The notes under the pieces are model-generated. The model was not told where the DNA came from, searched no databases, and saw nothing but the letters and a program-made list of their open reading frames with translations. A DNA stretch of 64,000 nucleotides from Nonomuraea aurantiaca (GTDB lineage: Bacteria; Actinomycetota; Actinomycetes; Streptosporangiales; Streptosporangiaceae), in the NCBI RefSeq assembly GCF_020215705.1, contig NZ_JAIWNB010000010.1, positions 62,001 through 126,000 on the forward strand. Reading direction: 5' to 3'. This document shows, one piece after another, positions 24,856-32,058 of the stretch. Position 1 is the first letter of the stretch. Each line of letters starts with the position of its first letter. Made by a program: the position numbers and the translations under genes.

Positions 24856-27800
24856 GTGTCTCCCCCTTCATGTGCGAGCCCGTATGCGGGAACTCCCCAA
24901 GAGCCTTGGGCGGCCCGGCGGGCTGCCCGGATCCTGGGTCGTCGTGCAGCCGTTCCACGAGCCGGGCGAAGTCCGCACCGTCGAACGCGAGGCCGTGCCA
25001 TTCCCCCGCCTGCAGGGTCCGCAGTTCGGTGGTGACGCGGACGAAGTCCACGGCTCCCTCGGCCAGTACGGGCGAGTGCTCCGCCGCGTAGCTGAACACG
25101 GCCGAGGCGCGGCGGACGGCGGCCTCGCTCGGGGGCTCGCCGAGGAACTCTCCGGCCGCCCTGCGCAGGGCCGGCGCTCCGGCCTCGCCGGGATGCGGCT
25201 GTCCGCCGGTGTAGGCGAACCATTCCGCGAGCCTCGACAGGCCCTCGACGGTCCTCGGAGCGACCTGGTTGTGGCCCAGGACCGCCTCGGTCTCCGCCTT
25301 GAGCCACGCCGCGTCGGGCAACCCCGAGTCCGGCCCCCTGCCGAGGAACTTGACCAGGCCGTGCAGGCGGCGCAGGTCTCGTACGGTCGGGGCGTCCATG
25401 ACGGCGCCGTAGAGCGAGTGGGCGGCGTCGAAGAGCGCGCCGGTGTAGGCGATGTGGCGCTGGGTGACCCGATCGCCGAACAGGGAGTGGGCGCGATCCA
25501 GCACCTGCACGTGGTCGAGCAGGTCAACGCCTCGATGGGGGAACTGGACGAGCAGGTCGCGCAGGTACCGGGGAAGGCGCAGCGTCTCGGGGGTGTGGAC
25601 CGGCCGGGTCCATTCGTCGGCCGGCTGCCGGAACCCTGCGGCGCCCTCGGCGAAGCGGTCGGAGCGGGGCAGCAGGTCAGAGAAGTGAGCCAGGTGGTGG
25701 TCGAGCAGCGTTGCCCGTGGCGGGACCTCGTGGCCCGCGTGATCTATCAGGACGCTTTCGGCGGCCGAGCGCACGCGGGACGCGTCACCCATCAGGTTGG
25801 CGCCTGGTTCGAGGCCCTGGTCGGTGAGCGTCCTGCGACCTTGAGTCCGGTAGTCGCGATACTCGTCCGGCAGCCCGAGATGGTGTCCGAGCTCGTGGGC
25901 GTGGAGGTGCGCGTCGGTGTTGGCGCACCAGTTCACTATGTCGGGATGGCCGCCAGCGCGGAAGGTCACCACGCCGGGGTCGCCGGGCCGTGCGGTGCGC
26001 ACCTCCTCGAATTTGAGCCGGACATGCAACTGGCTGCCGTCGGAAAGCCGGTGCTGGTGGTTGTAGTACAGGTCCATGCCGTCGAGAGCGTTGGACTTGA
26101 GCCGCGTCACCTGCTCGGCCGTCATGCCTTCCTTGGCGACGTACCGGATCGTGACCGTGAACTCGGTGACCCGCCGAACCTGGCCACCGTCACCCCGGAT
26201 CGCGAAGCGGCGTGCTTCCACGCGGGCACTGGCGTCGAGATCCGGGTAACCCACGCGGTTCTCGATCAGGTGGGCAGTCGCTCTGCTCCTGAGGTGGGCC
26301 CACTCGCTCGCCCTGACCGCCTGCCTCGGGTCGATGACATTGGCCATCACTCCGCTGGTGACGCTGTCGCCGTGGATCGGCAGGAGCGGCGTCCGATAAT
26401 CCGGGTCGAGCTCCTGGCTGCGTGCCGGGTGCGCCCTCATCTCGCCGGAAGCGTTCTGCGGCAAGGGCTCCACTGCACGCGGCGGGGCGGCTCCCTCGAA
26501 CGTCCGAGGCCGCTCCCCGAACGTCGGGCAGGCCGCCCGCGGCTCCACGATCACGGACCCGGGGGGCGCGTCCAGCACCGAGACCGTGCCGCTGGCGTTC
26601 TTGGCGATCTGCTCGAAGGCGAACCCGACGCTGCTGTACCAGTCGCCGCGCCCAAGCGCCCGGAACTCCTCTCGCAGCGCCTCGACGCGTGGCCGAAGCG
26701 CCTCGACGTCGGCCTTGCTGAGCGGGTTGGGCGCCCAGTCGGCCGATTCGCCCTTGTCCCGAAAGAAGTGGCGGCTGAAGGGGCTGTTCGTGTCGGGTAA
26801 CAGCCCGGAGAAAGCCTTGTCCCCGTCGTAGCCCTTGACCCTGCCGTCGGTGCCCTCCAGGAAGTCCTGCTGGACGCGCTTCGGGGAGAAGCGGTCGTGG
26901 TTGCCGCTGAGCGCGTCGAGCAGGCCGAGGAGGATCCCCTCGCGGGTGTTGTGCAGCCGCGACAGATGCCACTTGCCGTCGGGGTCGCGCTGGACCGGCA
27001 CCTGCTTGCCGTCGACCCAGTCGATGAGCAGCCGTCGCTCGCCGACGATGTGGGTCGCGGCGACGTCGGCGCCGACCGCGCGGCCGAGCCGCGAGCTGAG
27101 ATGGTCGCGGTCCCGCCGATCCGTCCCGGAGAACTCCTTGTCGACGGCGTGGCTGCCGTCGGCCAGCCGGACCTTCTCCACCTTCACGGTCTCGCCGCCG
27201 GCCCCGGCCAGCGGCTCGCGCGCGACCACCCCGCGCCGGGCGCTCTCGCTGAACGTCGCGTGGTCCCTGAGCCGGACGGGTCCGGTCTCGCCCGAGCGCG
27301 CCCAGTTGATCAGCTGGTCGATGCTGCGACGGAAGACGTTCCGCTCCTCGTACGGGTGGGGCCGGGCGTGCTCACCGTCGGCAAGCACAGGGCTGTCACC
27401 GGCGTCGGCGAGCCTCGTGCGCCCGCTCACGTCCGCGTCATCCAGTTCGCTGCCGTTCCGGGGCCCGTGGTCACCCGGGTCATCGAAGCGCGCGTGCTCG
27501 TCCAGCGGCCTGGGGCCGGGGTGGCCGCCGTCCGGGCTCCAGCTCGCCCAGTGCGCGTCGGCGCCGCCCGCCACGCCCGACGACAGGCCCTTCAGCACCA
27601 TCAGCCAATCGACCGACCCGTCACCGCTCCACAGCTCCGAGCCCAGCACGGCGCCCGCGTTCGCCACCCCTGACTGGCCCATCAGCATCCACAGCGAGCG
27701 CGTCGGGAACGCCCACGCCAGCCCGGTCAGCAACCCGCCGGTCAGCGCTCCGGTGGCCGCCGACGAGCCCACCTGCCGCCAGTCCACCCCCTCGCGGCGC

Positions 27801-28342
27801 GACTGCGTCAGCTGGACCAGGAGGTCCATCCCGCCGAGCAACCCGCCGAACAGCGCGATGTTGATCATCAACCGGCGGGCGAACTGGCGTACCGTCCACC
27901 GCGCCGCCTGCGCGCGTACGCCGATCAGCCGCAGCGCCAGGCCGCCCGCGGGCGACACCAGCGCCCACGTCAGCCACGCCAGCTGCACCACCAGCAGCAG
28001 TACGGCCAGCCGCATCATCCGCTTGGTGAACTGGAGCTGCACGCCCAGCTCGTTGCACGCGAACGCCAGGTCCACCAGGGACCGCACCAGAGCCGCCTGG
28101 CGGCCGCCCACCTCCCGGGACACCTTGCGGGTGAATGCCCGCAGCGCGGGCCCGTCCCACCCGTCGGCGTACAGCCGGATGCCGTCCCCGTCGGCCCCGG
28201 CGGCCACCCCCCGGGCCGCCTTCACCAGCGCGTCGGCGAGCCGGAACAGACCACCCTCATCGCCTTTGGGCCAGTCCGTCCCCAGCACCCAGCCCGCCCA
28301 CGGACGGACCCAAGCGGGCACGGGTATCCCATCGAGCAGCAC
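23768..28342 (-). CDS. Giant T7SS polymorphic-toxin-like protein: kinase-like and HExxH zincin regions, two duplicated C-terminal modules
   Basis: This 1,524-residue protein starts like CpnT-type T7SS toxins: a helical N-terminal domain (VPAWVRPWAGWVLGTDWPKG) and membrane-prone segments at ~110-220. Residues ~370-600 resemble PI3/4-kinase or HipA folds. K402 (VDKEFSG) is a candidate nucleotide lysine, GNHDR (480-484) a catalytic-loop candidate and GYDGDKAF (504-511) a metal-loop candidate. Residues ~690-870 carry HELGHHLGLPDE (816-827), the HExxHxxGxxD zincin signature. Two near-identical modules (~1163-1336 and ~1357-1524) share PVTEYTVRFAY and LPDGSVLLVRAEF with the zincin region but lack HExxH. 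GTG 28342 lies five bases after the stop of the upstream WXG100-like gene. Kinase and protease activities are inferences; no immunity gene is recognisable. Confidence 0.6.
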   Translation of the reverse strand: MLLDGIPVPAWVRPWAGWVLGTDWPKGDEGGLFRLADALVKAARGVAAGADGDGIRLYADGWDGPALRAFTRKVSREVGGRQAALVRSLVDLAFACNELGVQLQFTKRMMRLAVLLLVVQLAWLTWALVSPAGGLALRLIGVRAQAARWTVRQFARRLMINIALFGGLLGGMDLLVQLTQSRREGVDWRQVGSSAATGALTGGLLTGLAWAFPTRSLWMLMGQSGVANAGAVLGSELWSGDGSVDWLMVLKGLSSGVAGGADAHWASWSPDGGHPGPRPLDEHARFDDPGDHGPRNGSELDDADVSGRTRLADAGDSPVLADGEHARPHPYEERNVFRRSIDQLINWARSGETGPVRLRDHATFSESARRGVVAREPLAGAGGETVKVEKVRLADGSHAVDKEFSGTDRRDRDHLSSRLGRAVGADVAATHIVGERRLLIDWVDGKQVPVQRDPDGKWHLSRLHNTREGILLGLLDALSGNHDRFSPKRVQQDFLEGTDGRVKGYDGDKAFSGLLPDTNSPFSRHFFRDKGESADWAPNPLSKADVEALRPRVEALREEFRALGRGDWYSSVGFAFEQIAKNASGTVSVLDAPPGSVIVEPRAACPTFGERPRTFEGAAPPRAVEPLPQNASGEMRAHPARSQELDPDYRTPLLPIHGDSVTSGVMANVIDPRQAVRASEWAHLRSRATAHLIENRVGYPDLDASARVEARRFAIRGDGGQVRRVTEFTVTIRYVAKEGMTAEQVTRLKSNALDGMDLYYNHQHRLSDGSQLHVRLKFEEVRTARPGDPGVVTFRAGGHPDIVNWCANTDAHLHAHELGHHLGLPDEYRDYRTQGRRTLTDQGLEPGANLMGDASRVRSAAESVLIDHAGHEVPPRATLLDHHLAHFSDLLPRSDRFAEGAAGFRQPADEWTRPVHTPETLRLPRYLRDLLVQFPHRGVDLLDHVQVLDRAHSLFGDRVTQRHIAYTGALFDAAHSLYGAVMDAPTVRDLRRLHGLVKFLGRGPDSGLPDAAWLKAETEAVLGHNQVAPRTVEGLSRLAEWFAYTGGQPHPGEAGAPALRRAAGEFLGEPPSEAAVRRASAVFSYAAEHSPVLAEGAVDFVRVTTELRTLQAGEWHGLAFDGADFARLVERLHDDPGSGQPAGPPKALGEFPHTGSHMKGETRDARRVGEAVTDWGATPHGEKPHTFRPADLVAARKRALPVNMRARDPGVAAIERRDMTVKARDGVMRPVTEYTVRFAYRSDMSRADLGYFGRRVRAALSRFVDGGYVLPDGSVLLVRAEFVPSEHRGVTIGHRDEAPGSRPFDFPYEASHVELALKVLDQLGVDDVLGPPRTAEAASTEPVPQPDAVAARERAAWDARRVGEAVTDWGATPHGGKPHTFRPADLVAARKRALPVNMGARDPGVAAIECRDMTVKARDGVMRPVTEYTVRFAYRSDMSPLGHLGTRVRAGLDRFVNGRYVLPDGSVLLVRAEFVPSEHRGVTIGHRDEAPGSRPFDFPYEASHVELALKVLDQLGVDDVLGPP

Positions 28343-28347
28343 GAACG

Positions 28348-28650
28348 TCAGCCTCGAGTGTCGTTTTCGGCTGCCTCGTACGTGTTGGCGGTGACGTGCA
28401 TCCCGTCCCGGGTACCTTCGAGCTCGTCGATGTAGTTGTCGAAGCCCTTGAAGATGGCCTTCGTCCGGTTGGGGAAGCTCTTCTCGAACTCCGCGCCGTA
28501 CTGGTCGTCACCCATGGGCCGGCCCTCGGCGGCGAACACCTGGCGCAGCTCCTCACGCACCTCGCGCACGTGCTCGGCCTCCTCCCGCACCTTTTCGGCC
28601 CCGCGCCGGATATTTGTCCACTGCGCGGAGTAGCCGTCTTGCTGCCCCAA
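28348..28650 (-). CDS. Small WXG100-like partner of the toxin-like protein
   Basis: This 100-residue helical protein has no W-x-G, but has the right length and ends with NTYEAAENDTRG, which contains a YxxxE match. A TTG start at 28650 is proposed because AAGGAG lies six bases upstream; an ATG at 28674 is in frame but lacks a ribosome binding site. The gene ends five bases before the toxin-like GTG, so they are translationally linked. In known T7SS toxin systems a small helical partner supplies the export signal for a long toxin. That role fits here and is inference. Confidence 0.65.
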   Translation of the reverse strand: MGQQDGYSAQWTNIRRGAEKVREEAEHVREVREELRQVFAAEGRPMGDDQYGAEFEKSFPNRTKAIFKGFDNYIDELEGTRDGMHVTANTYEAAENDTRG

Positions 28651-28737
28651 TAGTTTCTCCTTCCTCAGGGACATCCCCGATAACTGTCCACTATGCTCAT
28701 GTTTCGTGCACTTCGCAGCAATACGTCTGGGGGTCCG

Positions 28738-29049
28738 ATGAGCGGCTGGGTCGACGTGCACTTCCAGGCGCTCGAAGAATGCGGGAAACGGGCCCGCAAA
28801 GTGGCGAACATGTTCGACCTGGACGACGCGTTCGAGGGCACCAAGTCCACCGCGCCGACCGGGGGGACCTCGTCGAAGACCTTCGGCGACCTCAAGGACT
28901 CCGGCGGCCTGGCCACGGACGTCGACAAGGTCTGGCGGGCGCTCAATGACGAGCTGCAGGCGGGCAAGAGCCGCCTGACCAGCGTCGAGAAGGCCATCGA
29001 CCAGGTGGAGACCAACCTGCGCAAAGCCTCGAAGGCCTCCGGCGGATGA
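28738..29049 (+). CDS. Small helical T7SS protein preceding the WXG-transglycosylase
   Basis: This 103-residue, mostly helical protein has a predicted long C-terminal helix (SRLTSVEKAIDQVETNLRKA). Its length and position fit the WXG100/EspC superfamily, though W-x-G and YxxxD/E are missing. ATG 28738 follows GGGGTCCG. Its stop overlaps the next start (29046-29049, ATGA), so it is coupled to the lytic transglycosylase fusion and may be its export partner or chaperone. It is divergent from the toxin pair, with 87 bases between starts. Confidence 0.6.
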   Translation: MSGWVDVHFQALEECGKRARKVANMFDLDDAFEGTKSTAPTGGTSSKTFGDLKDSGGLATDVDKVWRALNDELQAGKSRLTSVEKAIDQVETNLRKASKASGG

Positions 29050-30209
29050 GCGGCGTCGGCGACCTTCCCGGTGGCGGCCGGCTGGCCGCCCTCCTCGCCA
29101 AGGTGACCGGCAATCCGCAGGCGATCAGGAGCACCGCGAACGCGTGGCGGACGGCGGCCGGTCACGTCACCAGGTCGACCAACTCCCTGACCAAGTCGGT
29201 CGGCGAGGTGGACAAGGCCTGGCAGGGCGGCTCGGCCGACGCGTTCACCAAGCACATGGCCGCCTACCCGCGGGCGAGCGCCGGTCTCAATGACGCGCTG
29301 TCGGCCTGCGCCGACGCTCTCGACAAGGCGGCCACCTCGCTGGAGGACGCCCACGGCAAGGTGAACGCCCTCTGCCAGGACGCGGTCCAACGCGCGGCGG
29401 AGTACAAGACCCAGTACGCGAAGCTGAACCCCAAAGCCACCGCCCAGGACGCCGAGGACGCTCTGGCCAAGACGACGATCGTCAGCGGCAACGTCACGAA
29501 GGCGGAGAAGCTGGTCGAGAAGGCCGAAGGCGACCTTGAGGACGCCAAGAAGGCGCTGGCCAAGGAGCTCGGCGCGGACGGCGAGTTCGGCTTCTTCACC
29601 AAGGTCCCCCGGCCGGACGGGGCCGACTTCGAGCCGGGCGACCACAAGGTCGAGTGGGTCAGGACGCCGTTCGAGGACAAGCGCACTTCGCTGGAGTCGG
29701 CGGCCGCCGCCGGTGGCAGCGACGGCGGCGGCGCGGGCGGCGGCGCCGGCTACGCCTTCAGCGGCGGCGTCTCCTCGGCCGACAACGCGCCGGCGCCCAA
29801 GGCCGACGTGGTGGAGTGGATCAAGGAGGCCCTCCGGATCATCAAGTCTCCGGAGATGGCCGACACGCTGCGGGCCAGGGGGCTGCTGGACAAGATCCAG
29901 GACCTCGACCCGAACGACCCCAAGGACATCCAGCGGATCTGGACCATCATCTACAACGAGTCCGGGGGCAACCCGAGCGCCATCAACAACTGGGACATCA
30001 ACGCCAAGAACGGCATACCGTCGCAGGGGCTGATGCAGACCATCCCGCCCACGTTCGACTCCAACAGCCTGCCGGGGCACAAGCAGATCCTGGAGCCGGT
30101 GGACAACATCATCGCCGGGGTCCTGTACACGTACAAGCGGTACGGATCGCTCGGCGAGCACCCGGGCATCGCCTCACTGGAGCGGGGCGGCGGGTACCGC
30201 CCCTACTAG
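29046..30209 (+). CDS. WXG100-domain protein fused to an SLT lytic transglycosylase
   Basis: This 387-residue protein has residues ~20-110 forming a WXG100 hairpin with W-Q-G (KAWQGGSADAF). A coiled region follows (~120-180), then a Gly/Ala-rich linker (~220-250). The C-terminal domain is a soluble lytic transglycosylase fold: IYNESGGNPSAIN holds the catalytic Glu (near residue 302), followed by SQGLMQTIPPTF and NIIAGVLYTYKRYG. Such enzymes cleave peptidoglycan glycan strands. There is no signal peptide, so export through the T7SS by its WXG domain is likely. It may open the wall for the secretion channel. It converges on the next gene with a four-base overlap. Confidence 0.85.
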   Translation: MSGVGDLPGGGRLAALLAKVTGNPQAIRSTANAWRTAAGHVTRSTNSLTKSVGEVDKAWQGGSADAFTKHMAAYPRASAGLNDALSACADALDKAATSLEDAHGKVNALCQDAVQRAAEYKTQYAKLNPKATAQDAEDALAKTTIVSGNVTKAEKLVEKAEGDLEDAKKALAKELGADGEFGFFTKVPRPDGADFEPGDHKVEWVRTPFEDKRTSLESAAAAGGSDGGGAGGGAGYAFSGGVSSADNAPAPKADVVEWIKEALRIIKSPEMADTLRARGLLDKIQDLDPNDPKDIQRIWTIIYNESGGNPSAINNWDINAKNGIPSQGLMQTIPPTFDSNSLPGHKQILEPVDNIIAGVLYTYKRYGSLGEHPGIASLERGGGYRPY

Positions 30210-31090
30210 GTGGTCTCCTGGTTGGGCTCCACCCAGTCGAACTTGTCGGAGCCCGGAGGCAGCTGACCGGGCTTCGGCGGAGCCTTGAACGACGGGAACT
30301 TCGCGGCGTCGATGGTCGCCTGCTCGAAGTCGATCTCGGCGGCGCCGCCCGGCTTGATGTAGCCGAACTGGTGCTCCTTCTTGATCACGGTGGACATGAT
30401 GTCGCCCGCCCCGCGCAGGCCCGACACCAGCGTCAAGGTCAGCACGGCCACCGCGCCGGTGGTGCCCGAGGCGATGAACTTCTCCAGCAGCCCGCCGTAC
30501 AGCTTGGTGTGGGGGAACGCCTGCAGCTGCTTGGCGAACAGCAGCAGGGTGGCCGTCGTCACGCCCAGCGTGGCCAGCTTGACCCAGTAGCTCCGGTACC
30601 CGGCGGCCACCTCGTCGACCATGCCCCCGACGTCGCCGAGCACCCCGCGCAGCGCACCGATCTCCCGGTGGAAGAGCCACACGACCCGCTCGAACTCCTG
30701 CTGGTCGAGGGCGATCCAGCCGCTCCGCGACGTGGCGACGAGCTGGGGCAGCAGCTGCTTGACCCCGTCGTCGAGCCGGTTGGAAATGCCGTTCTTCCAG
30801 TTCGCGGCCGCCTGCGCCATACCCGGCTCGTTGGCGATGGCCGTACCCGCGACGATCACGGCGGGCACCAGCCACGCCGACATCCGGCCCAGCCGCTTGA
30901 TCGACTCCAGCACCTTGGGCCCGATCGGCTCCGGCATCTGCGGAGGCGGCCCGAAGGTGGGCGGCTTGTAGGCGTTGTAGCCCGGCGTGTTGGGCGCGTT
31001 GTAGCCGGGATACCTGTAGGGCGAGTAGCCGGTGTTCGCGGTGGAGGGCGGGTTGTAGGCAGGATGCCGCAGGTTGTCGTAGGAGCTCAT
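30206..31090 (-). CDS. T7SS-locus membrane protein with Tyr/Pro-rich N-terminus
   Basis: This 294-residue protein has a Tyr/Pro/Asn-rich N-terminus (residues 1-55, repeats such as YNAPNTPGYNAYKPP). A membrane segment lies at ~70-88, then a helical hairpin, and two more membrane segments at ~165-185 and 200-222. It has the same overall plan as the 8286-9074 and 14668-15405 products. ATG 31090 overlaps the stop of the EspC-like gene upstream (ATGA) and has GAGG eight bases before it. It is probably the membrane partner of that small protein. No catalytic motif. Confidence 0.62.
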   Translation of the reverse strand: MSSYDNLRHPAYNPPSTANTGYSPYRYPGYNAPNTPGYNAYKPPTFGPPPQMPEPIGPKVLESIKRLGRMSAWLVPAVIVAGTAIANEPGMAQAAANWKNGISNRLDDGVKQLLPQLVATSRSGWIALDQQEFERVVWLFHREIGALRGVLGDVGGMVDEVAAGYRSYWVKLATLGVTTATLLLFAKQLQAFPHTKLYGGLLEKFIASGTTGAVAVLTLTLVSGLRGAGDIMSTVIKKEHQFGYIKPGGAAEIDFEQATIDAAKFPSFKAPPKPGQLPPGSDKFDWVEPNQETT

Positions 31091-31413
31091 TTGCGGTACC
31101 TCACGGCGCTGGCCTTCTCGGCGGTATGCCAGTTGCGCTCGGCCCGCTCGAGCGCCCCCGACCAGCTGTCGATCGTCTTCTCCGCCTCGCCCAGGGTGCT
31201 GTCGGCCCACCGGCACATGCCGTCGTAGGTGCCGCCCAGCACCATCTCCCCGAGTACGCCGAAGCCAGGCGACTCGATCCCGACCGTGCCGACCAGGCTC
31301 CTGACGAAGGACATCGCCACCTTCAGCTCATCGTCCACCCGATCACGCAGGTGACCGATGGCCGTGGAAGTGACGTAGATCTCCTGTCCCGGCGTAGCCG
31401 CTTTCATCGTCAT
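31087..31413 (-). CDS. EspC-like T7SS protein
   Basis: This 108-residue protein has the central FGVLGEMVLGGTYDGM, close to the FGxxG...Y signature of EspC-type ESX-associated proteins (WXG100 superfamily). Near the C-terminus RNWHTAEKA sits where YxxxE would be expected, with Trp in place of Tyr. It is translationally coupled to the membrane protein gene downstream. The start is divergent from the second YbaB-like gene, with about 120 bases of intergenic DNA and no clear promoter motif. Confidence 0.7.
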   Translation of the reverse strand: MTMKAATPGQEIYVTSTAIGHLRDRVDDELKVAMSFVRSLVGTVGIESPGFGVLGEMVLGGTYDGMCRWADSTLGEAEKTIDSWSGALERAERNWHTAEKASAVRYRK

Positions 31414-31538
31414 ATGTACGAATTCTTCCTGATGTCGGGTCTCGTCTCCCCGCTCTCATGGCAGTCTTAATGATCAGTTAGACGACTGGACGGCTTCCGA
31501 TTGGCGTTCGTTAACCTGCTGCCGGTGGCGTGGGGCGC

Positions 31539-31967
31539 ATGGATTCCAGTGACCCCCGCCTCGTGGAGCTCGACCGGCTCGTACAGGCCAGCGAACGGAC
31601 GATGCGCGAGCTCGAAAACGCCACGCAGGCGCTACGTCAGCTGACCGGCTCGGGTGAGAGCCGCGGCGGAGCGGTCTCCGCGCGCGTGGACGCCGACAGC
31701 AGGCTCGTCGACGTGCAGATCACCCACCGGGCCATGCGGCTGGATCCGGAAGAGCTGGGCCGCGACGTGGTCGAGGCCGTACGCGCGGCCCAGGAGGACC
31801 ACGAGCGACAGGCGCGCGACCTGCTCGGTCTCGGGATGGTGCCGGGCGATGAGGACGTGCTGGGCACGTTCAAGCGCGACCTGGACGAGTTGCAGGACGC
31901 CTACGCCCGCGAGACCGGCGAACGGCTCGAAGGGATGCGCCGCACCCAGCGCGCCTGGGAGGACTGA
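31539..31967 (+). CDS. Second YbaB/EbfC-family protein
   Basis: This 142-residue protein has the YbaB pattern: an N-terminal helix, then GAVSARVDADSRLVDVQITH strands, then long helices. It is divergent in sequence from the first YbaB-like protein in the locus (15402-15845). It could be a DNA-binding regulator or, like EspL, a stabiliser of secreted proteins. ATG 31539 was chosen; GTG 31530 is an in-frame alternative nine bases earlier. A strong bidirectional terminator follows at 32010-32049. Confidence 0.75.
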   Translation: MDSSDPRLVELDRLVQASERTMRELENATQALRQLTGSGESRGGAVSARVDADSRLVDVQITHRAMRLDPEELGRDVVEAVRAAQEDHERQARDLLGLGMVPGDEDVLGTFKRDLDELQDAYARETGERLEGMRRTQRAWED

Positions 31968-32009
31968 CCCCCGGGCAACGGCAGTGCCCGTGAGGACCCC
32001 CGGACGGCA

Positions 32010-32049
32010 GCGGGGCCGGTGAGGATCACTCCTCACCGGCCCCGCTTTT
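32010..32049. terminator. Strong bidirectional terminator
   Basis: A perfect 16-bp stem with GCGGGGCCGGTGAGGA in the left arm (32010-32025) and a four-base loop is followed by TTTT at 32046-32049. It lies between the convergent YbaB-like and pseudokinase genes. The T-run serves the plus-strand gene. Confidence 0.85.
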
Positions 32050-32058
32050 CGCGCTGTC

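Noticed and set aside
24788..26800. 670-codon plus-strand frame opposite the toxin-like gene
   Set aside because: The minus strand carries recognisable domains through the same interval; the plus frame has none.
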